From assembly GCF_041435195.1 (NCBI RefSeq), contig NZ_CP108106.1, positions 4,002,501 through 4,066,500 on the forward strand: DNA of 64,000 nt. The letters run 5' to 3'. This DNA comes from Streptomyces sp. NBC_00224. GTDB taxonomy: Bacteria > Actinomycetota > Actinomycetes > Streptomycetales > Streptomycetaceae. Below, piece by piece: positions 10,118-18,565 of this stretch. Made by a program: the position numbers and the translations under genes. The stretch's first letter is position 1; each line of letters begins with the position of its first letter. Below the pieces are notes generated by a model. The model was not told where the DNA came from. It ran no database searches and was given only the letters and a program-made list of their open reading frames with translations.

Positions 10118-10588
10118 ATGGACAGTTCCAGTTCCGGCATCGGCTCCGGCCCCGACTCCGTACCGGCCGGCCCGCGGCCCCGCCGCCGCGACCGGCACGG
10201 GAGGGGCATGCGCGGACCCGTGGCCCCGCCGCAGGTGCCGCTCTCGGCGAGCCGTGCGGAGAGCTTCCGCGATCTGGTGCGGGACTCGGTGGAGCGGCTG
10301 GAGCGGCGCTGGCCACAGCTGGCCGACGTCGACTTCCTCGTCTCCGACGTGCCGCTGCCCGAGTCCGACGACGACGGGTGGAGCGACGAGGCCGTACCGC
10401 TGGGCCGCGCGCTGCCCGCCTCCAAGGGCTCGCCCGCGCGGATCATCGTCTACCGGCGGCCCGTCGAGATCCGCACCAAGAGCCGGGACGAACGGGCCCT
10501 GCTCGTCCACGAGGTCGTGGTCGAGCAGGTCGCCGAACTCCTCGGTCTCGCACCGGAGTCGGTCGATCCCCGCTACGGACAGGACTGA
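10118..10588 (+). CDS. zincin-like metallopeptidase family protein, degenerate motif
   Basis: A 156-residue soluble protein of the family annotated in actinobacteria as 'metallopeptidase family protein' (zincin_1 type). A disordered Arg/Pro-rich N-terminus of about 45 residues is followed by the conserved FRDLVRDSVERLERRWPQL helix. At residues 131-137 comes HEVVVEQ, where a working zincin would show HExxH. The second zinc-binding histidine is therefore missing, so peptidase activity is doubtful. The ATG at 10118 is one of several possible starts; the ATG at 10208 (MRGPVAPPQ) is also plausible. It is divergent from DUF3499. Its stop codon lies in the first unit of a 14-nt tandem array. Confidence 0.75.
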   Translation: MDSSSSGIGSGPDSVPAGPRPRRRDRHGRGMRGPVAPPQVPLSASRAESFRDLVRDSVERLERRWPQLADVDFLVSDVPLPESDDDGWSDEAVPLGRALPASKGSPARIIVYRRPVEIRTKSRDERALLVHEVVVEQVAELLGLAPESVDPRYGQD

Positions 10589-10636
10589 ACCGGCAGGACC
10601 GAACGGACAAGACTGAACGGACAGGGCCGACCGGAC
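10581..10636. repeat. 14-nt tandem repeat, four copies, starting at a stop codon
   Basis: Units at 10581-10594, 10595-10608, 10609-10622 and 10623-10636 follow AGGACTGAACGGAC with one to three substitutions. The first unit contains the TGA of the zincin-like gene; the array ends just before the stop of the convergent DUF5719 gene. Confidence 0.85.
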
Positions 10637-10647
10637 CGGATCCGTCC

Positions 10648-12219
10648 TCAGTCGTCCAGTACCGACAGGTCCTGCTTCGCCGCCGGGACCGCCACCGTCC
10701 CCTTGTCGTCGGGGAGCGTCTGCACGGTGAACATCGGGATGCCGTCCTGCGGCAGCGCCAGCGTTCGGGAGGCGTAGACCGGGCCGCTGCCCGGCTGGGT
10801 CTCGACCGTCAGCGCGTACGAGCCCTTGAGCCCGGACGGGACCGGGGGCTCGACCGCCAGCGTGGTGCCGGCCTTCACGGTGTACGTCTTGGTCTGCGGC
10901 TCGCCGCCCTCGGTACCGGGCGACGCGGTGACCTTGACCGTGGCGGCGGCGCTCGGCGCGGTGAAGGCCAGCGTCGAGCCCTTGGCCCGGTTGTCGGCGG
11001 CCGTGGACCGGTCGCCGACGGGCTCGGTGGCCGGAATGTATGCGGTCTCCTGCTTGTCACCCGTGCCGCGCACTACGCGCAGCGCCGCCACGATGGGCGT
11101 TTTCCCGCCATCCGAAGTCGGGGCGAGCAACAGGGAACCCGCCTCACCCCTCGTAACGTTCTTCAGATCAAAGGACGCCGTCATCCCCGACTTCACGTGG
11201 ACGGTGTCCAGACCAGCAGGGGTGAAGCTGCCGCCCGCACCGGCCAGCCGCACCTTGAGATCGGCGTCGTCGGCGCCCTTGGCGTACACCACCAGGCGTA
11301 CGTCGGTGGCGTCGCCCGGGATGCCCGGGAGGACCTGGCTCGCCGCCGGGTCGGCCGACGCGGACAGCCAGTCCGCGCCCGCCTTCGCGTCCGATGCCTG
11401 CACGACCGCCCCGACCCGGCCGGAGCGGGTCGTGACGTGAACGGTCAGGTCATCGGCCGCCGCCGAGGTCAACGTTGACAACAGAACAGGGACGCTGGAT
11501 TTCGCGGGGACCGTAATGCCCTCCCCCACCTCCGACTTGATGACGCCGTCCTTGCCGAACAGCTCGATGTCGGCGACCGCCGCGGTGTCGTCGGGGTTGG
11601 TCAGATGGACGTAGTCCTGACGGGTCTTGGCGGTGGAAGCGCCGGGGAACCAGAAGTCGGTGTCGGGTTCGGTGCAGCGGGTGCCGAGCACCGCGCGCGT
11701 GTCGCCCGCCGAGACCACCGTGGTCTGCTGCGCCGCCCAGCCGGGCGCGAGCGGGCCGTCGGCGGACCCGGCGAGCGCGGGTGCGTCGGAGCCGTCGGCC
11801 GTGGCCGACGCGGGCTTGCCGGGCTCCTTGAGGGTGACGACCGCCTTGTTGGGGTCGGGCTTCTCGGGGGTCTTCCCCTTCTTGCCCTTCTTGTCCTTGT
11901 CCGTCTTGTCGGTGGACTTGGCGGGGGTGCCGTCGGTGAGCGGGGTGACGGCGGGCTTGAGCACGGCGCTGCCGGCCGTGCCCGCCTTGGCGCCCGCGTC
12001 GCCGCTGCCCTTCGGGGTGTACGTGGTGTACGTGGTCTCCGCCAGGTCGGACAGGCTGGGCGCCGGGCACAGCAGGCTGGAGCGCTCGACGGGCAGCCGG
12101 GCCGGACCCTTCGCATCGGCCTTCGCCGAGTCGCCGCCCGGCGCGGTGACGGCCGCGAAGCCGGTTACAGCGGCGAGGGCGACGGCGGCCGCGATCAGGG
12201 AGAGGGTGCTGCGGTTCAC
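10648..12219 (-). CDS. DUF5719 family secreted or membrane-anchored protein
   Basis: A 523-residue exported protein. It begins MNRSTLSLIAAAVALAAVTGF, a signal peptide or anchor, and the rest is predicted to be outside the membrane. A Pro/Lys/Thr-rich low-complexity stretch (about residues 75-135) precedes beta-rich repeats such as SSVPVLLSTLTSAAADDLTVHV and ITVPAKSSVPVLL, which look like stacked Ig-like or jelly-roll modules. No catalytic residues are recognised. The start ATG overlaps the stop of the giant glycosyltransferase gene by 4 bp (ATGA), so the two are translationally coupled and probably act together at the envelope. Function unknown. Confidence 0.82.
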   Translation of the reverse strand: MNRSTLSLIAAAVALAAVTGFAAVTAPGGDSAKADAKGPARLPVERSSLLCPAPSLSDLAETTYTTYTPKGSGDAGAKAGTAGSAVLKPAVTPLTDGTPAKSTDKTDKDKKGKKGKTPEKPDPNKAVVTLKEPGKPASATADGSDAPALAGSADGPLAPGWAAQQTTVVSAGDTRAVLGTRCTEPDTDFWFPGASTAKTRQDYVHLTNPDDTAAVADIELFGKDGVIKSEVGEGITVPAKSSVPVLLSTLTSAAADDLTVHVTTRSGRVGAVVQASDAKAGADWLSASADPAASQVLPGIPGDATDVRLVVYAKGADDADLKVRLAGAGGSFTPAGLDTVHVKSGMTASFDLKNVTRGEAGSLLLAPTSDGGKTPIVAALRVVRGTGDKQETAYIPATEPVGDRSTAADNRAKGSTLAFTAPSAAATVKVTASPGTEGGEPQTKTYTVKAGTTLAVEPPVPSGLKGSYALTVETQPGSGPVYASRTLALPQDGIPMFTVQTLPDDKGTVAVPAAKQDLSVLDD

Positions 12220-15200
12220 TGGTTGCTCCCGTCGGGGCGGTGCGGCTGCTCGGTGTCGTGGCCCTGGCCGTCATGGCTCTGGCCGGGGATGCGGCCGCCC
12301 TCGCCCTGCCCCTGGCCGGGGGCCTGCTCCCCGCCGTAGCCATAGCCGTAGGGGTCGTACGCGGGCTCCTGCGGCGGGTACTGCTGCTGCTGTTGGTACG
12401 GGTCGTACTGCTGGTACTGCTGCTGGTACGGGTCGTACTGCTGCTGCGGGTACTCGGCGTTGGTGTACGCCGTCTCGTCCCACTGTCCGTAGGACTGCTG
12501 CTGCGGCACTTCGGCGTACTGGGCGGTCGCGTACGGGTCGTGCTCGGGGGCCGTGGGCGCGGAGGCCGGCGGGGGCGGGAAGTCCTGGCCGGCCGGGCCT
12601 TCGGGCTCCGCCGTCGGCTCGGCGTCGGCGGCCTCGGCCTCCGCCTGGGCGCGCAGGCGGCGGGCCCGGCGGCCCTCGCCGTCCCGGGCCGGGGGCAGCA
12701 CCGGCTGCTCCTCCTCGGGCAGGTCGTCGTCGATCCGGCGGCGACGGCCCGGCAGGGCGAGCACGACGAGCACCAGGGCGAGGAGCGACTGGGCCCAGAT
12801 CCACGCGGTGTGCGTGAAGGGGGCGTCGTAGGTGATGTCCAGGCGGCCGCCGTCGGCGGGGAGTTGGAAGCCCTGGGCCCAGCCGTCGACGGTGGTCTTC
12901 TTCAGCGGCTTGCCGCCGAGGGTCGCGGTCCAGCCGGGCGCGGCACGGTCGGCGAGGCGCAGGACGCGGTCGACCGGACCGGCCGGGATCTTGGTGTGGA
13001 CGTCGACCGGGTCGGCGGCGACGGCCACCGGCTCGGCGGCGCCGCCGGCCTGTGCCGACCCCGTCTGGGCCCCGGCGGAGGCGGCGGGCGGCACGATGAC
13101 GGCGCGGGCGACCTGCCGGTCGACGCGCCACAGCGCGCTGCCGTCGAGCTGGCTCAGTCGGCTGAGGCCGGGGGTGGTGTCCAGGACCCGGCCGAAGGTG
13201 CGGGGCGCTCCGTCGCGTACCAGTACATAGCGCACGGCGAAGCCGCTGAGCTGGGAGGACTGGTCGGCGCCGGAGCCGGCGACCAGGTTGGCGACGACCT
13301 TGTCCAGGCGGGGGTCGCTGCCGCCGGAGGCGGCGAGTTCGGCGTCGCCGAGGCGGCCGCCGGAGCCGCGGACCAGGGTGTAGGAGACCTTGGCGGCCGA
13401 GGCGCCGCCCAGGACGAGGGTGCGGGCCTGGTCGCGGGTGCCGCTCTCCTCCGCGACGAACGCGGGCACCTGCACCGGGTCGCGGCGCTCCAGCGGCCCG
13501 TCGGCGCCGCTCAGCATCCAGCCGCCCGCCGCGATCAGCGGAGCGACCGCGGCGGCCAGGGCGATCAGTGCGGCGACCGGCTGGCGCCAGCCGAAGCCGT
13601 GGGCGGCGACGCGCTCCTTGGCGCCTTCGGCGCCGAGTACGGCGGCGGCGATCAGGGCGAGGCCGTAGACGAGGGTGGCCGGGCCCGCCCAGCCGCTGTT
13701 GTTGGAGAGGGCGGCGAAGAGGAAGCCGGTGAGGGCGACGGCCCAGGCGGTGCGGATCGCGAACTCCCGCTCCCCGCGCAGCAGGGCGGCGAGCGCCGCC
13801 AGCACGAAGCCGACGAGGAGCAGGCCGCCGACGGTCTTGGGGCCGCCGGGGCTCGCGCCGAGCAGGTCGAGCGCGGAGGCCGAGCCCTTGCCGTACTCCA
13901 GACCGGCCTCGCGGAAGAAGCCGGACGGGCCGGTGAGCAGGGTCAGCGACCAGGGGGCGAGGATCAGGAGGGGGGTGCCGACGGCGGCGAGGAAGCGCAG
14001 ACCGTAAGCGGTGATGTCGTCGCGGCGCAGCACCAGGACGACGGCTCCGAGGAGCGCGGCGACGGGCCAGACGACGGGGGTGAACGCCATGGCGCTGGTG
14101 AGCAGCAGCGCGTACGTCCAGGTGGCGCGCCAGCTGCCGCGGCCCTCGCCGCGGAACCCGGCGGCGGTGACGCCCGCGCGGGCGATCAGCGGCAGGAGTA
14201 CGGCGAGGACGGCGGTGCCCAGACGGCCGGTGGCGAGGGCGCCGGTGGCGGCAGGCAGGAGGGCGTAGGCGACGGCCGCCCAGGCGCGCAGCAGGCGCGA
14301 CTCGACGAGAGGGCGCGAGGCGAAGTAGGCGGTGAGTCCGGCCAGCGGGACCGAGCAGACGAGCAGCAGGGTCAGGGCGAAGCCGGTGGAGCCGAAGCAG
14401 AGGGCGGCGAGGGCGGCGATGGCCGCGAGGTAGGGCGGGGCGGTCTGGGTGCCGCCGGTGCCGATGGGGTGCCAGGCGTCCGCGTAGCGGCCCCACAGGT
14501 CGCCGACGCCCGAGGGCGCGGGCAGCAGGGCGCCGCCGGAGAGGGCGCCGCCGCCGAGCAGTTCGCGGCAGGCGGCCAGCGAGATCAGCAGGAGCAGGGC
14601 GAACAGGACGGGCGCGGGTTTGCGGGCGATCTTCTTCAGCCGCGCGAACTGCTCGATCTCCAGGAAGTCGGCGTCGTCTCCGCCGGGGCCGGATTCGACG
14701 GCGCCGTGCCGGGAGCCGCCGGTGTCCTCGGCCCCGGCGCCGAGCCCGGCGGCGACCTGTTCGACGGTGGCGCGGACGGTGGCTCCGGGCGGCGGGAAGA
14801 GCGGCCGCAGCTCGCTCGCCTCCACCCCGCTCTTGCCGCGTCTGCGCCGTCCGGCGAGGATCCGGCCGGGCCGCAGCAGGGTCGCGGACAGGCCCATGAT
14901 CTCGTCGACGGCCTGGCCGGGCGCCTTGCCCAGCAGATAGGCGAGGGTGCGCAGTACGGTGCCGACGACGATGCGCAGGAACACGTAGGGCAGCGCGGCG
15001 GGGCGCGAGTTGACGAGCATCGTGTAGACGGCGCCCGCCTTGTCGACCCGGTGCGGGTCGACGGCGGAGCGGCCCGCGCAGTCGACGGTGCGGCGCTCGC
15101 GGGCGGCGGCCTCGGCGTGCCGTACGACGGCTTCGGGGGCGACGAGGACGGAGTGCCCGGCGGCGTGCGCGCGCCAGCACAGGTCGACGTCGTCGCGCAT

Positions 15201-15932
15201 CAGCGGCAGCCGCCGGTCGAAGCCGCCGAGCTCCTCCCACACGTCGCGGCGGATCAGCATGCCGGCGGAGGACACGGACAGGACCGGGCGGACCTGGTCG
15301 TGCTGGCCCTGGTCCTGCTCACGCCGGTCCAGGCCGGTCCAGCGGCGGCCGCTGCGGGCGATGGAGACGCCCACTTCGAGCAGCTGCTTGCGGTCGTACC
15401 AGCCGCGCAGTTTGGGGCCGACGATCGCGGCGTAGGCGTCGGAGTCGGCGACGCGCAGCAGTTCGGCGAGGGCGTCGGGCGCGGGGGCGCAGTCGTCGTG
15501 CAGCAGCCAGAGCCACTGGACGGGCTCGCCGTGCGGCAGTTCGGGCAGGTCGTAGGTGTCGTCGCGCCAGCTGCGCGAGACGGGGTCCCAGCCGCTGGGC
15601 CGCTTCAGGTACGGGAGCTCCTCCGGGCCGAGCACCCCCGCGGAGCGGACGGCCTCGTCGACGGCGGCGCCGAAGCCGGTGCGGCGCGCGAGGTGCAGGA
15701 CGCGGTCGGCGCCCAGGGCCTCGGTGACCAGGCGGGCGGAGTCGTCGGCGCTGCCGGTGTCGGCCGCGTACGCGCTCTGTACGGGGCGTTCCTGGCCGAG
15801 CAGGCCGGCCAGGGCGTCGGGCAGCCAGCGCGCACCGTCGTGCGAGACGAGCACGGCGGTGACGACGTGTCTGGGGAACTCGGGGGTCGCGGCCTCGGAG
15901 TACGGGGCAGTCGACTGGCTGTGCACGGACAT
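12216..15932 (-). CDS. large membrane-embedded family 2 glycosyltransferase, 1238 aa
   Basis: N-terminal GT-A domain (about residues 20-330): VTAVLVSHDGARWLPDALA nucleotide-binding start, LLHDDCAPAPDALAELL with the acidic metal site, and LPLMRDDVDLCWRAHAAG acceptor region. From about residue 430 to 870 there are roughly a dozen hydrophobic helices (PVLFALLLLISLAAC, LTLLLVCSVPLAGLTAYF and others), then an extracytoplasmic domain, a final helix near WIWAQSLLALVLVVLAL, and a 150-residue tail rich in Gln, Tyr and Pro. It probably transfers a sugar to a lipid-linked or cell-wall acceptor at the membrane. It is coupled to DUF5719 and lies beside whiB. Substrate unknown. The ATG at 15932 (MSVHSQSTAPYSEAA) is the first in frame. 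Confidence 0.88.
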   Translation of the reverse strand: MSVHSQSTAPYSEAATPEFPRHVVTAVLVSHDGARWLPDALAGLLGQERPVQSAYAADTGSADDSARLVTEALGADRVLHLARRTGFGAAVDEAVRSAGVLGPEELPYLKRPSGWDPVSRSWRDDTYDLPELPHGEPVQWLWLLHDDCAPAPDALAELLRVADSDAYAAIVGPKLRGWYDRKQLLEVGVSIARSGRRWTGLDRREQDQGQHDQVRPVLSVSSAGMLIRRDVWEELGGFDRRLPLMRDDVDLCWRAHAAGHSVLVAPEAVVRHAEAAARERRTVDCAGRSAVDPHRVDKAGAVYTMLVNSRPAALPYVFLRIVVGTVLRTLAYLLGKAPGQAVDEIMGLSATLLRPGRILAGRRRRGKSGVEASELRPLFPPPGATVRATVEQVAAGLGAGAEDTGGSRHGAVESGPGGDDADFLEIEQFARLKKIARKPAPVLFALLLLISLAACRELLGGGALSGGALLPAPSGVGDLWGRYADAWHPIGTGGTQTAPPYLAAIAALAALCFGSTGFALTLLLVCSVPLAGLTAYFASRPLVESRLLRAWAAVAYALLPAATGALATGRLGTAVLAVLLPLIARAGVTAAGFRGEGRGSWRATWTYALLLTSAMAFTPVVWPVAALLGAVVLVLRRDDITAYGLRFLAAVGTPLLILAPWSLTLLTGPSGFFREAGLEYGKGSASALDLLGASPGGPKTVGGLLLVGFVLAALAALLRGEREFAIRTAWAVALTGFLFAALSNNSGWAGPATLVYGLALIAAAVLGAEGAKERVAAHGFGWRQPVAALIALAAAVAPLIAAGGWMLSGADGPLERRDPVQVPAFVAEESGTRDQARTLVLGGASAAKVSYTLVRGSGGRLGDAELAASGGSDPRLDKVVANLVAGSGADQSSQLSGFAVRYVLVRDGAPRTFGRVLDTTPGLSRLSQLDGSALWRVDRQVARAVIVPPAASAGAQTGSAQAGGAAEPVAVAADPVDVHTKIPAGPVDRVLRLADRAAPGWTATLGGKPLKKTTVDGWAQGFQLPADGGRLDITYDAPFTHTAWIWAQSLLALVLVVLALPGRRRRIDDDLPEEEQPVLPPARDGEGRRARRLRAQAEAEAADAEPTAEPEGPAGQDFPPPPASAPTAPEHDPYATAQYAEVPQQQSYGQWDETAYTNAEYPQQQYDPYQQQYQQYDPYQQQQQYPPQEPAYDPYGYGYGGEQAPGQGQGEGGRIPGQSHDGQGHDTEQPHRPDGSNQ

Positions 15933-16098
15933 CGAGGTACGGGCCCCTCCGGCCGGGGTCCGGGGGTTGGGGGCCCCGGAGGCTGCTGTGCTGACTGGCA
16001 GCGCCCCACACTAATGGCTGGGGAACGCGGCAGTCCGCCGCCTGCGGAGGCCGGGTGGAGCCGGAGGAGGCCCGGACGGGGTCCGTAGAGGGTCCGGA

Positions 16099-16113
16099 GG
16101 GGGCAAAGCCCCC
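16099..16113 (-). terminator. short GC hairpin just after whiB
   Basis: A 6-bp stem (GGGGGC with GCCCCC) around AAA, 8 nt past the whiB stop codon. In the whiB sense the T-run lies before the hairpin rather than after it, so this is a weak terminator candidate. Confidence 0.35.
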
Positions 16114-16120
16114 GAAAAAA

Positions 16121-16384
16121 CTAGACCGCCGCCTTCTTCAGGCGGCGGCGTTCCCGTTCGGACAGTCCGCCCCAGATGCCGAATCGTTCGTCATTCGCGA
16201 GGGCGTATTCGAGGCACTCGGAGCGGACTTCACAGGCGAGGCAGACCTTCTTGGCCTCCCGGGTGGAGCCGCCCTTCTCGGGAAAGAAGGACTCGGGGTC
16301 GGTCTGGGCGCACAACGCGCGCTCCTGCCAGCCGAGTTCTTCGTCCACATCGTCGACCAGCAGCTCCTGGAACACCTCGGTCAT
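16121..16384 (-). CDS. whiB: WhiB sporulation regulator, [4Fe-4S] Wbl protein
   Basis: The 87-residue founding member of the actinobacterial Wbl family. It works with WhiA to switch aerial hyphae from growth to sporulation septation (known). The iron-sulfur ligands are C25, C48, C51 and C57, in the spacing ALC ... VCLAC ... SEC. The beta-turn motif GIWGG is at 69-73 and the basic DNA-contact tail RERRRLKKAAV is at the end. The sequence, especially the core TDPESFFPEKGGSTREAKK, is nearly what I remember for S. coelicolor WhiB and unlike WblE. The start MTEVFQELLVDD at 16384 fits the family length. A HrdB-type promoter is visible upstream. Confidence 0.95.
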   Translation of the reverse strand: MTEVFQELLVDDVDEELGWQERALCAQTDPESFFPEKGGSTREAKKVCLACEVRSECLEYALANDERFGIWGGLSERERRRLKKAAV

Positions 16385-16444
16385 GTGCACCCCTCGTCTG
16401 TCTTTGCTGCCCCGTGATGCTGCCGTTACCGATTTCGGGCGAAC

Positions 16445-16486
16445 GACACGAGTGAAATTACAAGTGTGCGGATCCGGGCCAGTCAA
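16445..16486 (-). promoter_or_regulatory. whiB promoter with overlapping GACAC
   Basis: Read on the minus strand, TTGACT (16481-16486), an 18-nt spacer and TGTAAT (16457-16462) form a good HrdB/sigma-70 promoter, giving a leader of about 65 nt. A GACAC at 16445-16449, the core of WhiA sites, lies near the predicted start point. That it is a working WhiA site is a guess. Confidence 0.6.
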
Positions 16487-17055
16487 GCCGAGATCTGCTA
16501 TTGGGCCCCGTATTCACTCTGCGGAACCAAGGCTATACGGAAAGTGTTCAAATCGGCAAAAACCATGACACATGCCAATGGCTCAATCGCTCTTCCCTCA
16601 CCTGCCCAGAGAAGACGAGTCGAATATCGATCTTGTTGCGTCCGGGCGGCGGAAGCGACTGGGATCACAGTCCGGTCACGAGAACACAACGGCGTTTGCA
16701 CGCACGGTTGCAGCGCCACATCTCCGGCAGTGCCTGTGCACAAACCTTTCTCCGTACGCAGTAACCGGATGAGGTGAAACATTGCGGCCAAATCGGGTAT
16801 TGAGTTGACAGCTCGGCTCTTCTTGGTCACCTTTGATTGCATGCCAGCGACCACAGCACTCTTCGCGACCCACGTCCGTGGGTTCCGCAGTGCTGTCCAG
16901 GCGCGCTGTTGCTGTTCCAGCTGTTGATGCCGTAGCGCTCCAGCCTTCTCCGCGTTCTTCCCGGCCCTTCGGGCCGCTCGCGCACCCACGCGCACACGCC
17001 TTTGCGACACCCCCGCACTGCTTCCTGCAGTTACTGCCGAGGAACCACCGCACCC
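16487..17055. other. long, relatively AT-rich gap between whiB and the cysteine dioxygenase-like gene
   Basis: About 570 bp with clearly lower G+C than its surroundings and no reading frame with genomic codon bias; the long minus frame across it is an antisense shadow. It must hold upstream control DNA for whiB and, in the other direction, the promoter of the 17056 gene. A TTGACA occurs at 16805-16810 on the plus strand, but I see no convincing -10 hexamer at the right distance. Confidence 0.45.
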
Positions 17056-17595
17056 ATGAACAGCGACAGCGACCTTCAGATCGCCGGCGACCTCCTTGAG
17101 GTCCTGCACCTCCTCCAGCCCGCCCGCGAGCACCCGAGCACCGTCGCCGACTTCGTCGGCCTGGCCCGCTCCCTCGCGGCCGACCGCACCCAGTGGGAGC
17201 CGCTCGTCCAGTACGACGCGACCAGCCGCTGGTACCACCGGCTGCGCACGGTTCCCCAAGCTCTCGGCTCCGCTCGAACAGGGGAGACCCCAATCGGCTA
17301 CGAGGTCTGGCTGCTGTCCTGGGTGCCCGGGCAGCGCAGCGGGCTGCACGACCACGGCGCCTCCTCGGGCGTACTGACCGTGCTCCAGGGCGAGTTGACC
17401 GAGCGCACCGAGCGCGGCACCCGCGCCCTGGGCGCCGGGGCCCAGCGCGTCTTCGCGCCCGGCTACGTCCACGAGGTCGTCAACGACTCCCTGGAACCGG
17501 CCGTGAGCCTGCACATCTACTACCCCGGCCTGACCGACATGCCGATGCACGCCAGCCAGTCCACAGCCGCCGCCCAGGATGTCGTACCCGCCTGA
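17056..17595 (+). CDS. cysteine dioxygenase-like cupin protein
   Basis: A 179-residue cupin related to cysteine dioxygenase, which oxidises cysteine to cysteine sulfinate with non-haem iron. Metal-ligand segments are visible: SGLHDHGASSGVLTVLQGEL holds the HxH pair and PGYVHEVVNDSLEPAVSLHIYYP holds the third histidine. Between WYHRLRT and GYEVWLLSW there are about 15 residues (VPQALGSARTGETPI) encoded by a stretch that looks like a dispersed Streptomyces repeat inserted in frame (17251-17293). Whether the protein still folds is open; the insertion falls before the metal site. fbiA starts 14 nt downstream, so the genes may be co-transcribed. The start is the ATG at 17056. Confidence 0.82.
   Translation: MNSDSDLQIAGDLLEVLHLLQPAREHPSTVADFVGLARSLAADRTQWEPLVQYDATSRWYHRLRTVPQALGSARTGETPIGYEVWLLSWVPGQRSGLHDHGASSGVLTVLQGELTERTERGTRALGAGAQRVFAPGYVHEVVNDSLEPAVSLHIYYPGLTDMPMHASQSTAAAQDVVPA
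17251..17293. repeat. dispersed-repeat insertion inside a gene
   Basis: A segment with inverted ends (TTCCCC on the left, GGGGAGA on the right) and an internal CTCTCGGCTCCGCTCGA. It resembles a short repeat I know from intergenic regions of many Streptomyces genomes. Here it sits in frame within the cysteine dioxygenase-like gene. I see no second copy in this window. Confidence 0.55.
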
Positions 17596-17608
17596 CACAC
17601 TGCTGTAC

Positions 17609-18565
17609 ATGCGCATTGTGGTTCTGGCCGGCGGCATCGGCGGTGCCCGTTTCCTGCGCGGCCTCAAACAGGCCGCGCCGGACGCGGACATCACGGTGAT
17701 CGGCAACACCGGTGACGACATTCATCTGTTCGGGCTGAAGGTCTGCCCCGACCTCGACACGGTGATGTACACCCTGGGCGGTGGCATCAACGAGGAGCAG
17801 GGCTGGGGCAGGACCGACGAGTCCTTCCACGTCAAGGAGGAGCTCGCGGCGTACGGGGTGGGACCCGAGTGGTTCGGCCTGGGCGACCGCGACTTCGCGA
17901 CCCACATCGTCCGTACGCAGATGCTCGGCGCGGGCTATCCGCTGAGCGCGGTCACGGAGGCGCTCTGCGCCCGCTGGCAGCCGGGCGTCCGGCTGATCCC
18001 GATGTCCGACGACCGCGTCGAGACGCATGTGGCGGTCGAGGTCGACGGGGAGCGGAAGGTCATCCACTTCCAGGAGTACTGGGTGAAGCTGCGGGCGTCC
18101 CTGGAGGCGACGGCCGTGGTGCCGGTCGGGGCCGACCAGGCCAAGCCCGCGCCCGGCGTCCTGGAGGCCATCGCCGACGCCGACGTGATCCTCTTCCCGC
18201 CGTCCAACCCGGTCGTCAGCGTCGGCACCATCCTGGCCGTGCCCGGCATCCGCGAGGCGATCGCGGAGGCGGGCGTTCCGGTGGTCGGGCTCTCCCCGAT
18301 CGTCGGGGGCGCTCCGGTGCGGGGCATGGCGGACAAGGTGCTGGCCGCCGTCGGCGTCGAGTCGACGGCCGCGGCGGTCGCCGAGCACTACGGGTCGGGA
18401 CTGCTCGACGGCTGGCTGGTCGACACGGCCGACGAGACCGCCGTGGACCGGGTCGAGGCGGCGGGCATCCGCTGCCGCGCGGTCCCGCTGATGATGACGG
18501 ACCTGGACGCGACGGCGGCGATGGCGCGCGAGGCGCTGACGCTGGCCGAGGAGGTGCGCGCGTGA
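17609..18565 (+). CDS. fbiA: 2-phospho-L-lactate transferase (F420 biosynthesis, CofD family)
   Basis: Joins the phosphoenolpyruvate- (or lactate-) guanosine donor to the deazaflavin Fo, giving (dehydro-)F420-0. The 318-residue protein opens with [19 protein letters not shown], the family's nucleotide-binding start. Conserved [20 protein letters not shown] follows, then the [14 protein letters not shown] segment typical of CofD. I used the ATG at 17609; the frame is open a little further up but lacks the motif. The gene overlaps fbiB by 4 bp (GTGA), so the two F420 enzymes are translationally coupled. Enzymes making Fo itself are not in the window. Confidence 0.95.
   Translation: MRIVVLAGGIGGARFLRGLKQAAPDADITVIGNTGDDIHLFGLKVCPDLDTVMYTLGGGINEEQGWGRTDESFHVKEELAAYGVGPEWFGLGDRDFATHIVRTQMLGAGYPLSAVTEALCARWQPGVRLIPMSDDRVETHVAVEVDGERKVIHFQEYWVKLRASLEATAVVPVGADQAKPAPGVLEAIADADVILFPPSNPVVSVGTILAVPGIREAIAEAGVPVVGLSPIVGGAPVRGMADKVLAAVGVESTAAAVAEHYGSGLLDGWLVDTADETAVDRVEAAGIRCRAVPLMMTDLDATAAMAREALTLAEEVRA

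Noticed and set aside
12240..16088. 1282-codon plus frame opposite the giant glycosyltransferase
   Set aside because: Antisense shadow of a very GC-rich gene. The product is Gly/Val/Arg-rich with no domain, while the minus strand encodes a recognisable transferase.
16440..16460. Possible BldD box near the whiB start point
   Set aside because: TCACTCGTGTC resembles half of the consensus, but the spacing of the second half is wrong.
16498..17721. 407-codon minus frame across the whiB upstream gap and the cysteine dioxygenase gene
   Set aside because: It is antisense to a cupin gene with metal ligands and has no family resemblance. The half over the gap lacks codon bias.
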